A DNA stretch of 5,123 nucleotides from assembly GCA_045541475.1 (NCBI GenBank), contig JAZQJI010000003.1, positions 1-5,123 on the forward strand, given 5' to 3'. This document shows positions 1 to 4,589 of the stretch, piece by piece. The number at the start of each line of letters is the position of its first letter. The first letter of the stretch is position 1. Under the pieces are notes generated by a model. It was not told where the DNA came from and ran no database searches. It saw only the letters and a program-made list of their open reading frames with translations. A program made the position numbers and the translations under genes. This stretch comes from RGIG3077 sp045541475. Its GTDB lineage: Bacteria > Bacillota > Clostridia > Oscillospirales > Ruminococcaceae.

Positions 1-1
1 T

Positions 2-568
2 GCGCAAAGGCAGGATATAAAGCTACTTGAAGCAGGCGGTGCGAATGAGGATGATATCATAAACGCAAGGGCAAGATACCGCGGTACCTCTGCCGAATAT
101 GTACGCTTTTCAAAGGCGATGAATCTTCCGCAACAGCGTGATCGAGTTACTATTGACGGGCTTGGGAATATCGGTGTTGGGAAGTATAAAGCCGACTTGA
201 CTTTGAAAGATTATGATGATATACTGTATATGAGAGGGAAGATGTCTGACCTTGACGCGCGAAAATGGTATATTGCTCATAATAAGAAAATTCCTGATAT
301 GATAGATACAACCAAGTCTATTGAGGAACAGGCAAAACAAGCTTGCGAATTGCGTAACAAACACAAATTTCAAGCAAGAGAGCTGATGAAGAACCAAGAG
401 GCACGAAAGCAGTTGGATATTGACGACCCGATAGAGACTTTTGACGAAATCATCAAAAGGAAAATGCAAGATAAGAATCTGTCTTATGAAGAAGCTTTAA
501 AAGACATTGTGAAGACTTCTGTTAAGACAAGAAAATCAGTAAACAAAATTTTGGGATTGGAGGAGTAA
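2..568 (+). CDS. Phage minor capsid protein, C-terminal part (partial at left edge)
   Basis: The reading frame is open from base 2 without a stop, so the gene starts left of the window and the ATG at 119 is internal. The visible 188 residues contain YRGTSAEYVRFSKAMNLP, then QQRDRV and DGLGNIGVGKY, then a charged helical tail (DLDARKWYIAHNKKIPDMID, EEALKDIVKTSVKT) ending in NKILGLEE. As I recall, this combination is typical of the C-terminus of Firmicute phage minor capsid proteins of the minor-capsid-2 / SPP1 gp7-like group, which sit next to the portal and are packaged in small numbers inside the head. The position just before the scaffold-capsid genes fits that role. It ends in TAA, with a GGAGGAG ribosome site overlapping its last codons that serves the next gene. 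The exact family (minor capsid 2 versus Mu F / gp7) cannot be fixed because the N-terminus is missing. Confidence 0.75.
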   Translation, partial: AQRQDIKLLEAGGANEDDIINARARYRGTSAEYVRFSKAMNLPQQRDRVTIDGLGNIGVGKYKADLTLKDYDDILYMRGKMSDLDARKWYIAHNKKIPDMIDTTKSIEEQAKQACELRNKHKFQARELMKNQEARKQLDIDDPIETFDEIIKRKMQDKNLSYEEALKDIVKTSVKTRKSVNKILGLEE

Positions 569-569
569 T

Positions 570-809
570 ATGTATCATTACAGTATTTGCACAGAGCCTG
601 ATAAAGATATTTTTTCAAGGCAATGTAAAGCGCTCGAAAAACATATTCCTGCAATTGTAAAAGGAAGTTTGCTTGAAGATGTTGACGGCTCTGAGACCCA
701 AACATACACAATAAACGACAAAAAAATCACGGTGCACAATAGCTATTATATTGGCGCTGTGTATGTCAATTCTGAAATTGAACTTGAACATTATTTTAAA
801 AAAAGCTAA
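570..809 (+). CDS. Small phage protein of unknown function in the head region
   Basis: This 79-residue protein starts 1 bp after the minor capsid stop, with a strong GGAGGAG site (559-565) four bases before the ATG, so it is almost certainly translated from the same message. It has no signal peptide, membrane segment or metal-binding motif. The sequence is acidic and looks like a small alpha-beta fold: a helical stretch with FSRQCKALEKHIP near residues 15-27, then a strand-rich second half (ETQTYTINDKKITVHNSYY, GAVYVNSEIELEHYF). I do not recognise the family with confidence. Small genes at this position, between the minor capsid and scaffold genes, are common in Clostridia phages, and a head-associated role is only a guess from location. 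The stop codon runs directly into a terminator-like hairpin, making this the last gene of the upstream transcription segment. Confidence 0.8.
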   Translation: MYHYSICTEPDKDIFSRQCKALEKHIPAIVKGSLLEDVDGSETQTYTINDKKITVHNSYYIGAVYVNSEIELEHYFKKS

Positions 810-836
810 ACCGCCCTTAAATAAGGCGGTTTTCTT
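808..836 (+). terminator. Intrinsic terminator-like hairpin T1
   Basis: The stem AAACCGCC (808-815) pairs with GGCGGTTT (825-832), and the inner TT/AA pairs extend it across one bulged C (816). A short U-rich run (TTTTCTT) follows. It overlaps the stop codon of the 79-residue gene. Read on the minus strand, the same hairpin is followed after a short gap by a run of seven T, so it may also act as a backstop for minus-strand transcription from the 979-1155 gene. Whether it stops, attenuates or merely stabilises message ends cannot be told from sequence. Confidence 0.7.
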
Positions 837-845
837 ATACCCAAA
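835..845 (+). repeat. Direct repeat copy 1 (TTATACCCAAA)
   Basis: An exact 11-bp copy occurs again at 1256-1266. Both copies begin in the U-tract of a hairpin, and the alignment extends back into the 3' arm of each stem: 823-845 and 1244-1266 match at 19 of 23 positions. The two copies bracket the membrane-gene cassette. Confidence 0.7.
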
Positions 846-863
846 ATTATGAGGTGACTTGAA

Positions 864-1004
864 ATGACCGAGAAAAAGTTTTATAAACTAATGCTTGAGG
901 AAGAAGAAAAAAACTGCCGCTTTTGGAGAACGGCAGCTTTTGTAATGGAACTGTTAAATCTGATTTGGGGGATTCTGATTATGTTGTTAATAGCCAAAAT
1001 ATAA
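864..1004 (+). CDS. 46-residue single-span membrane peptide, unknown function
   Basis: The ATG at 864 is preceded by GAGGTG (851-856) with a 7-base gap, a good ribosome site. The peptide has a charged N-terminus (MTEKKFYKLMLEEEEKN) and a hydrophobic C-terminal segment (about residues 24-43, including LLNLIWGILIMLLIA), ending in AKI. It therefore probably spans the inner membrane once. Its last 26 bp overlap, tail to tail, a second membrane gene on the opposite strand, and its acidic EEEE stretch is encoded by the A-rich strand that forms the U-tract of that gene's terminator. Two readings are possible: a real small membrane peptide (holin-like, exclusion or type I toxin-like), or a chance frame opened by the terminator. 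The ribosome site and coherent membrane segment favour a real gene, but only moderately. Confidence 0.5.
   Translation: MTEKKFYKLMLEEEEKNCRFWRTAAFVMELLNLIWGILIMLLIAKI
901..937 (-). terminator. Strong minus-strand intrinsic terminator
   Basis: Read on the minus strand, CTGCCG (936-931) and CGGCAG (919-914) form a GC-rich stem with an 11-base loop, followed by seven consecutive T (913-907) and then CTTCTT. This is a textbook intrinsic terminator about 43 bp past the stop of the minus-strand gene at 979-1155. In the plus direction the hairpin is followed only by CTTTTGT, so it is weaker that way. It lies inside the plus-strand 46-residue frame. Confidence 0.8.
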
Positions 1005-1155
1005 CCGATGTAATCAAACCCGCAACTGCTCCGCCTGCGACATTGAATACAGCAATATACCAATCATGACGATTTTGCTTTTTGCGGATACTTTCGTCAC
1101 ACTTCATTCTTGCTGAATCTTGTCTTGCTTTAGCAAAACTTTCTTCCGGAGTCAT
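979..1155 (-). CDS. 58-residue C-terminal-anchored membrane protein, moron-like
   Basis: This is a minus-strand gene inside an otherwise plus-strand structural operon. A longer frame could begin at a GTG at 1164, but that codon overlaps the Shine-Dalgarno sequence. The ATG at 1155 has AGGAGG (1169-1164) 8 bases upstream and is the better start. The protein has a charged, helical N-terminal part (MTPEESFAKARQDSARMK, then SIRKKQNRHDW) and a hydrophobic C-terminal segment (about residues 33-56, including AVFNVAGGAVAGLITSVIFW). The predicted topology is N-terminus in the cytoplasm with a single membrane anchor. It has its own promoter and terminator, so it can be expressed in a lysogen while late genes are silent. 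That arrangement suggests a lysogenic-conversion or superinfection-exclusion gene, but no family is recognised and the function is inference only. Confidence 0.75.
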   Translation of the reverse strand: MTPEESFAKARQDSARMKCDESIRKKQNRHDWYIAVFNVAGGAVAGLITSVIFWLLTT

Positions 1156-1163
1156 TTTGTGCA

Positions 1164-1169
1164 CCTCCT
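1164..1169 (-). promoter_or_regulatory. Ribosome site that sets the start at 1155
   Basis: On the minus strand this reads AGGAGG, part of GAGGAGGTG. It sits 8 bases before ATG at 1155 and overlaps the alternative GTG at 1164, which rules that codon out as the main start. Confidence 0.8.
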
Positions 1170-1179
1170 CTCACCGTTG

Positions 1180-1208
1180 ATTATATCACAAACAATGAGA
1201 TGGTGCAA
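1180..1208 (-). promoter_or_regulatory. Sigma-A promoter for the minus-strand membrane gene
   Basis: On the minus strand there is TTGCAC (1208-1203), a 17-bp spacer, then a perfect TATAAT (1185-1180) preceded by TGA, giving an extended -10 (TGATATAAT). Transcription should start near 1173, giving a leader of under 20 bases before the ATG at 1155. It is the best promoter in the window and needs no phage-specific factor, consistent with expression from a prophage. A short inverted pair TGAT/ATCA (1178-1188) overlaps the -10 but is too short to call an operator. Confidence 0.8.
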
Positions 1209-1209
1209 A

Positions 1210-1238
1210 ATTATACACTAATATCAGCACTTTGGCTA
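1210..1238 (-). promoter_or_regulatory. Possible second, upstream minus-strand promoter
   Basis: A second perfect TATAAT lies on the minus strand at 1215-1210, with TAGCCA (1238-1233; 4 of 6 consensus bases) at a 17-bp spacing. The -35 element would fall in the loop region of hairpin T2. It is weaker than the promoter at 1180-1208 because it lacks an extended -10 and has a poorer -35. Confidence 0.35.
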
Positions 1239-1258
1239 AGCTCAAGGTGCTATTTTTA
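1226..1258 (+). terminator. Intrinsic terminator-like hairpin T2
   Basis: The arm AGCACTTTG (1226-1234) pairs with CAAGGTGCT (1243-1251) over nine pairs, one of them G-U, closing a loop of eight bases, followed by the run ATTTTTAT. It lies between the membrane-gene cassette and the peptidase gene. It would end plus-strand transcription coming through 864-1004, and would insulate the peptidase gene unless readthrough occurs. The 3' arm resembles those of T1 and T3 (AAGG followed by C or T, then G). Confidence 0.7.
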
Positions 1259-1266
1259 TACCCAAA
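1256..1266 (+). repeat. Direct repeat copy 2 (TTATACCCAAA)
   Basis: This exact 11-bp match to 835-845 starts in the U-tract of hairpin T2 and lies just before the ribosome site of the peptidase gene. Recombination between the copies would remove 421 bp, exactly the membrane-gene cassette plus one hairpin. Confidence 0.7.
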
Positions 1267-1285
1267 TGATGAAAGTGAGGTTATT

Positions 1286-1585
1286 ATGAAAATTCCCGAA
1301 AAAATCAAAATCGCAGGCTATACCTACACGATAGAGCGACCTGCAGAACCGTTTGTATCAAACCTAAGCGCCTGCGATGGCCTGCACAGCTTTGACACGC
1401 AGACTATAAAGGTCTCAAAAAGTGGAAACGAAGCCTATCAGAACACGGTGTTTCTGCATGAGCTCGTGCACGGCATTATAGCAAGCTATTGCACCGCCGA
1501 TTGCTATGACGAAGAAAAATTTGTTGAGCAGTTTTCAAAGGGATTATATCAGGTAATAACCGATAATCCGGATATATTCGGATAA
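1286..1585 (+). CDS. Small HExxH zinc metallopeptidase-like phage protein
   Basis: I place the start at ATG 1286, with GTGAGG (1275-1280) five bases upstream. An in-frame TTG at 1232 would begin inside terminator hairpin T2 and is unlikely. The 99-residue product has an N-terminal strand-rich part (KIKIAGYTYTIE, DTQTIKVSK) and a clear zinc-protease motif HELVH at residues 58-62 within VFLHELVHGI. Acidic residues E76, E77 or E81 could give the third metal ligand. It ends in a conserved-looking SKGLYQVITDNPDIFG. Small single-domain proteins of this type recur in Firmicute phages and are related in motif to the ImmA/IrrE and SprT-like peptidases; the substrate is unknown. It has no DNA-binding domain and no signal peptide, so it is likely cytoplasmic. 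Being just before the scaffold gene raises the possibility of a role in head maturation, but being bounded by two hairpins fits an independent cassette equally well. Confidence 0.8.
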   Translation: MKIPEKIKIAGYTYTIERPAEPFVSNLSACDGLHSFDTQTIKVSKSGNEAYQNTVFLHELVHGIIASYCTADCYDEEKFVEQFSKGLYQVITDNPDIFG

Positions 1586-1604
1586 GCCCGCAACAATCGT
1601 TAAT

Positions 1605-1639
1605 AAGCGTTTTAGTAAAAACTAAGGCGCTTTAATTTT
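1605..1639 (+). terminator. Intrinsic terminator-like hairpin T3
   Basis: The arms AAGCGTTTTAG (1605-1615) and CTAAGGCGCTT (1622-1632) form an 11-pair stem with two G-U pairs and a six-base A-rich loop. TAATTTTG follows. It lies 20 bp past the peptidase stop and before the scaffold gene. If it terminates efficiently, the scaffold and capsid genes would need readthrough, antitermination or a promoter not recognisable here. Confidence 0.7.
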
Positions 1640-1712
1640 GTCCGGAATGACGCAAAACTATCAAACGGAGTGGAAAGGAACCACGAGAAAAAACTGAAAG
1701 TGAGGAAAAAAC

Positions 1713-2276
1713 ATGAAAAGAGAAGACGTAACCAGAATCTTTGAAGGTGCAACCGATGAGCAGATAAACGCTTTGCTCAATATCAACAGCGCCGACATCG
1801 GCAACGCAAAGAAAAAACTCGAAACCGAGCGTGACGGCTATAAGGACCAGCTTGAAACGGCACAGAATGCTCTTAAGGAATTTGAGGGCGTTGATGTCAA
1901 GGAACTTAACGGCAAAATCACACAGCTTACAAACGACCTTGCAAAAAAGGATGAGGATTACCGTGCCAAGATTTCCGATATGGAGTTTACGGCAATTCTT
2001 GAAAACGCCATTAACGGCAGCAAGGCTAAAAGTTCCAAGGCTGTAATTGCTATGCTTGACATCGATACTCTGAAAGCCTCAAAGAATCAGTCAGAGGATA
2101 TCAAAAATGCAATCGAAAAAGTTAAAACCGAGAACGATTGGATGTTTGAATCATCAGAACCGATCAAAAATCCTGTTGCGCCAACCGGTTCGGGCGAAGA
2201 AGGAAAACCCAAAACCATTGACGATATTTCCAAAATGACATACGAGCAGTACAAGGCATATCGTCAGGGAAAATAA
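1713..2276 (+). CDS. Phage scaffolding protein, GP20 family
   Basis: This 187-residue protein has the pattern of the phage GP20 scaffold family: a short N-terminal helix (FEGATDEQINALL), a long charged coiled-coil-like stretch at about residues 31-98 (KKKLETERDGYKDQLETA and following), the family-typical segment NGSKAKSSKAVIAMLDID at about 101-118, then ENDWMFES and a flexible Pro/Gly-rich linker. The C-terminus (DDISKMTYEQYKAYRQGK) is basic, as expected for a scaffold end that contacts the coat. It acts inside the procapsid as an internal template and is lost on maturation. Its length is normal for the family and it lies immediately before the coat gene, as usual. The start is set by AGTGAGG (1699-1705), 7 bases before the ATG; the same TGAAAGTGAGG leader precedes the peptidase gene. 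No protease gene of classical prohead type is visible. Confidence 0.9.
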   Translation: MKREDVTRIFEGATDEQINALLNINSADIGNAKKKLETERDGYKDQLETAQNALKEFEGVDVKELNGKITQLTNDLAKKDEDYRAKISDMEFTAILENAINGSKAKSSKAVIAMLDIDTLKASKNQSEDIKNAIEKVKTENDWMFESSEPIKNPVAPTGSGEEGKPKTIDDISKMTYEQYKAYRQGK

Positions 2277-2295
2277 TGAAAGGAAGTATTAATTT

Positions 2296-3387
2296 ATGCC
2301 TAACACACTTTTGACACCCCAGATTATCGCAAATGAAGCACTTATGGTGCTTGAAAGCCAGCTTGCTATGGCAAATCTTGTTCATCGTGATTATTCCGAT
2401 GAATTTGTGCAGGTCGGCGACACTATTACCGTGCGTAAGCCTGCAAAATTTGTTGCAAAGAATTTTGTGGGAACAGTTTCCGAACAGGAAATTACCGAAG
2501 GCTCGGTACCTGTAAAGATGGACAGATACAGAGATGTTACTGTTAAAATCACATCCAAGCAGCTCACTCTTGATATTAAGGACTTTTCCGAACAGGTTGT
2601 AGTCCCTGCTATGTCTGCAATTGCTCAGGCAGTTGACGGCGATCTGCTCGCTGTAGGCGTTGAAAAAGCGGGCAAGACGGCAACAGTATCTGCCACTCCC
2701 AATATCACGGATATCGCAGGCGTCGGCAAGGCACTCGATATTGCAAAAGCTCCCAGAGAAAACAGACGTCTTGTACTGCCTCCCACAACTCTTTACAAGT
2801 ACAACACTCTTGACAACTTTGCAAAACAGTGCTACAAGGGCGATTCGCAAGCGCTTAAGGATTCTGAAATCGGCAAGGTTTACACATGTGAAACCTATAT
2901 GTCCCAGAACTGCCCAGAAAATCAGTCCGATACAGCAGGTACTGTAACAGCTTACAAGGTTGCCGGCACTGCTGATGCCACACAGTTTACTGTTTCAGGC
3001 GGCTCTCCCGCAACGGGTACTATCAAGAAAGGCGACCAGTTTATTGTGGCAGGTTACCTTTACACCGTTGTCGAAGAAGTTACTCTCGCAAGCGGTGCAG
3101 GCACAGTTAAGGTGGATCAGAATATTCCTGCAACTATTGAAGCCACAAGCGTTAAGGTCATCAACAAGGCGCATGCACTCGGTTTCCACCGAAACGGTCT
3201 CGCACTTGTTACACGTAATCTTGAGCTCCCCATGGGTGCGGCAAAGGCTTATATCGCATCTGCAAACGGTATCGCTGTTCGTGTTGTAATGGATTATGAT
3301 GCAAATACCAAGACTGATACCATCAGTTTTGATATTATCTACGGCATCAAGGATCTTGATTCAAATCTTCTTGTGGATTTTTCGTAA
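2296..3387 (+). CDS. Major capsid protein, P22 coat-like
   Basis: The 363-residue product resembles P22 gp5-type coat proteins with the HK97 fold. The N-terminus (TPQIIANEALMVLESQLAM, then VHRDYSDEF, VGDTITVRKP) is family-typical. A central segment contains DFSEQVVVPAMSAIAQAVDG, an alanine-rich helix like the HK97-fold spine. At about residues 214-292 there is a Thr/Gly/Ala-rich, strand-rich domain (including GTIKKGDQFIVAGYLYTV) like the GD-F-x-hydrophobic region seen in P22-type coats. The C-terminal part (HRNGLALVTRNLELP, then RVVMDYDANTKTDTISFDII and YGIKDLDSNLLVDF) matches the usual end of the family. It forms the icosahedral shell, many copies per virion. AAGGAAG (2280-2286) lies before the ATG, 19 bp after the scaffold stop. 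The high use of smooth, common codons fits strong expression. Confidence 0.92.
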   Translation: MPNTLLTPQIIANEALMVLESQLAMANLVHRDYSDEFVQVGDTITVRKPAKFVAKNFVGTVSEQEITEGSVPVKMDRYRDVTVKITSKQLTLDIKDFSEQVVVPAMSAIAQAVDGDLLAVGVEKAGKTATVSATPNITDIAGVGKALDIAKAPRENRRLVLPPTTLYKYNTLDNFAKQCYKGDSQALKDSEIGKVYTCETYMSQNCPENQSDTAGTVTAYKVAGTADATQFTVSGGSPATGTIKKGDQFIVAGYLYTVVEEVTLASGAGTVKVDQNIPATIEATSVKVINKAHALGFHRNGLALVTRNLELPMGAAKAYIASANGIAVRVVMDYDANTKTDTISFDIIYGIKDLDSNLLVDFS

Positions 3388-3401
3388 AATGAGGTGGGCG
3401 G

Positions 3402-3776
3402 ATGATAACTGTTTATGCGGACGAAAATTATTACAAAGATAGCTACCTCTGCGGTCGTGCGGCGGTTATTACATCCGCCTTCGAATATTACGTGCGCAGC
3501 GCCTCGCAGCTCATTAGGCAACATACTTACAGCAACATAAATGAAAACTCTGTCCCTGATAGTGTTAAACTGTGCTGCTGTGAGCTTGCAGAGCTTTTAT
3601 ACAAATCCGAGGATTTTGAAAAAAAGCACGGCGAAACATCAAGCGAATCCGTGCAGGGCTGGAGCAAGTCTTTTGAAAGCAAGCAGGAACGTCAAAAAGC
3701 ACTCAATGTTGCTGCAAGAAACTGCATATATAAATGGCTTGGCGGTACCGGACTTCTGTTTGCGGGGGTGAAATAA
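3402..3776 (+). CDS. Head-tail connector (gp6 / SPP1 gp15-like adaptor)
   Basis: The protein has 124 residues. It begins MITVYADENYYKDSY, a common start for Firmicute head-tail adaptors. It continues with helices (AFEYYVRSASQLI, SVKLCCCELAELLY) and has the conserved loop motif SSESVQGWSKSF (about 80-91), then a final helix (ALNVAARNCIYKWLGG) ending TGLLFAGVK. This helix-loop-helix plan matches the gp6-like connectors that form a ring beneath the portal and close the head after DNA packaging. GAGGTG (3391-3396) precedes the ATG, 14 bp after the capsid stop. The stop codon overlaps the start of the next gene (TAATG), indicating translational coupling. The cluster CCC at residues 58-60 is unusual but lies in a predicted helix and probably has no special meaning. 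Confidence 0.85.
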   Translation: MITVYADENYYKDSYLCGRAAVITSAFEYYVRSASQLIRQHTYSNINENSVPDSVKLCCCELAELLYKSEDFEKKHGETSSESVQGWSKSFESKQERQKALNVAARNCIYKWLGGTGLLFAGVK

Positions 3777-4120
3777 TGCTTTGCAATGCCGATTTGACAG
3801 TATATAACAGCAAAACTTACCAAAGACATTTAATCACCGATGTATATTGGAATGACAGCAGAGGTCAGACTGTCACCAAAAACGGCATACAGACCAACGA
3901 CAGCGTTTTGGTGTATGTTTACAACAGCGATTATATCCCGAAAAAAAGCGATATCATCGTGAAAGGTAATGTCGATTTTGAGTTCAACGCTTCGAGTCAG
4001 CAGTTTATTTCCGAAAGCATGAAGAAATTTCGGGATCTGCATCCCGATTTCGCTGTTATAAAAACGGTTAACGATTGTCGTTACGGCGGTTTGCCGCATA
4101 TTGAGCTTACAGCGAGGTGA
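3776..4120 (+). CDS. Minor capsid / head completion protein (minor capsid 1-like)
   Basis: The start is the ATG at 3776, overlapping the previous stop by one base (TAATG), with GGGGGTG (3764-3770) five bases upstream. An earlier in-frame ATG at 3734 lies within the connector gene and lacks a ribosome site. The 114-residue product begins MLCNADLTVYN and has a strand-rich core (HLITDVYWND, DSVLVYVYNSDYIPKKSDII). It has VKTVNDCRYGG-like residues near 96-105 (IKTVNDCRYGG) and ends LPHIELTAR. This resembles the small Firmicute phage proteins annotated as minor capsid protein 1, which lie between the adaptor and the tail genes and by position are likely head-closure or stopper proteins (SPP1 gp16 role). 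The function is from order and family resemblance, not direct evidence. Confidence 0.75.
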   Translation: MLCNADLTVYNSKTYQRHLITDVYWNDSRGQTVTKNGIQTNDSVLVYVYNSDYIPKKSDIIVKGNVDFEFNASSQQFISESMKKFRDLHPDFAVIKTVNDCRYGGLPHIELTAR

Positions 4121-4124
4121 TTTT

Positions 4125-4586
4125 ATGGCAGATAAAATAAAACAGCCGAAAAATGCTCAAATCAAGGCGCAAAAGGCACAGCTTAACCTTGTGTGGAAAA
4201 GTACCTTTGGCAGAGAGCAGACAGAGCGTTTTGAAACTGCGCAGAAGTTTGTTGATAGCGAGTGTATAAGGCTTATGGTCAAATACACGCCGTCAAGAAA
4301 CAATATTCTTGCAAAGTCTGCTGTTCTTGGAACAAAAATCGGAAGCGGTAAGATTTATGTCATTTCGCCCTATGCAAGATATCAATATTACGGTAAGCTG
4401 ATGGTTTCGAGCAAAACAGGCTCGGCATTTGCTAAAAAGGGCGAAAGCAAGGTGCTGACGGACAGAGATTTGCAATACAGCACAGCAAAACACCCGCAAG
4501 CACAAAGGTTATGGTTCGAAGTGATGAAGAAATACCATGGCGCACAAATTCTGCGAGGAGCCGCGGCAATCGCAAAGAAGAGGTAA
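4125..4586 (+). CDS. Minor capsid / neck protein (minor capsid 2-type small protein)
   Basis: The start is ATG 4125, with GAGG (4114-4117) seven bases upstream; a longer in-frame start at 4101 lies in the previous gene. The gap to the previous stop is 4 bp. The 153-residue protein has a basic, helical N-terminus (MADKIKQPKNAQIKAQKAQL), a helix with AQKFVDSECIRLMVKYTPSR, then VLGTKIGSGKIYVISPYARY followed by QYYGK. Near the C-terminus is HPQAQRLWFEVMKKYHG. The SPYARYQYYG and HPQA-x-x-WFE motifs are characteristic of the Firmicute phage family named 'minor capsid protein' that parallels HK97 gp10-like neck proteins. It likely sits at the head-tail interface. It is distinct from the larger minor capsid protein at the left edge of the window, despite the similar family name. 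Confidence 0.8.
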   Translation: MADKIKQPKNAQIKAQKAQLNLVWKSTFGREQTERFETAQKFVDSECIRLMVKYTPSRNNILAKSAVLGTKIGSGKIYVISPYARYQYYGKLMVSSKTGSAFAKKGESKVLTDRDLQYSTAKHPQAQRLWFEVMKKYHGAQILRGAAAIAKKR

Positions 4587-4589
4587 CAC

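Noticed and set aside
110..469. A 119-codon minus-strand frame opposite the minor capsid gene
   Set aside because: It is a shadow of the plus-strand gene: it lies wholly inside a well-supported reading frame, with a low-complexity hydrophobic composition typical of antisense reading.
881..1063. A second minus-strand 60-codon frame within the membrane-gene cassette
   Set aside because: It overlaps the better-supported 979-1155 gene in another frame and its serine/phenylalanine-rich end is just the terminator U-tract being read as codons.
1189..1217. A plus-strand promoter for the peptidase gene (CAAACA and TATACA)
   Set aside because: The -35 is weak and the -10 matches only four bases; the site is better explained by the minus-strand promoters, and hairpin T2 would lie downstream of it.
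1232..1285. An N-terminal extension of the peptidase gene from a TTG at 1232
   Set aside because: The extension is encoded by hairpin T2 and its U-tract and lacks a ribosome site; ATG 1286 has GTGAGG at good spacing.
1638..1664. A plus-strand promoter for scaffold (TTGTCC and TATCAA)
   Set aside because: The spacer is only 15 bp and both hexamers are poor; it is not better than chance.
2164..2850. A 228-codon minus-strand frame opposite scaffold and capsid genes
   Set aside because: Its length comes from codon bias of the capsid gene. It crosses two unrelated plus-strand genes, is cysteine-rich with no recognisable domain, and has no promoter found.
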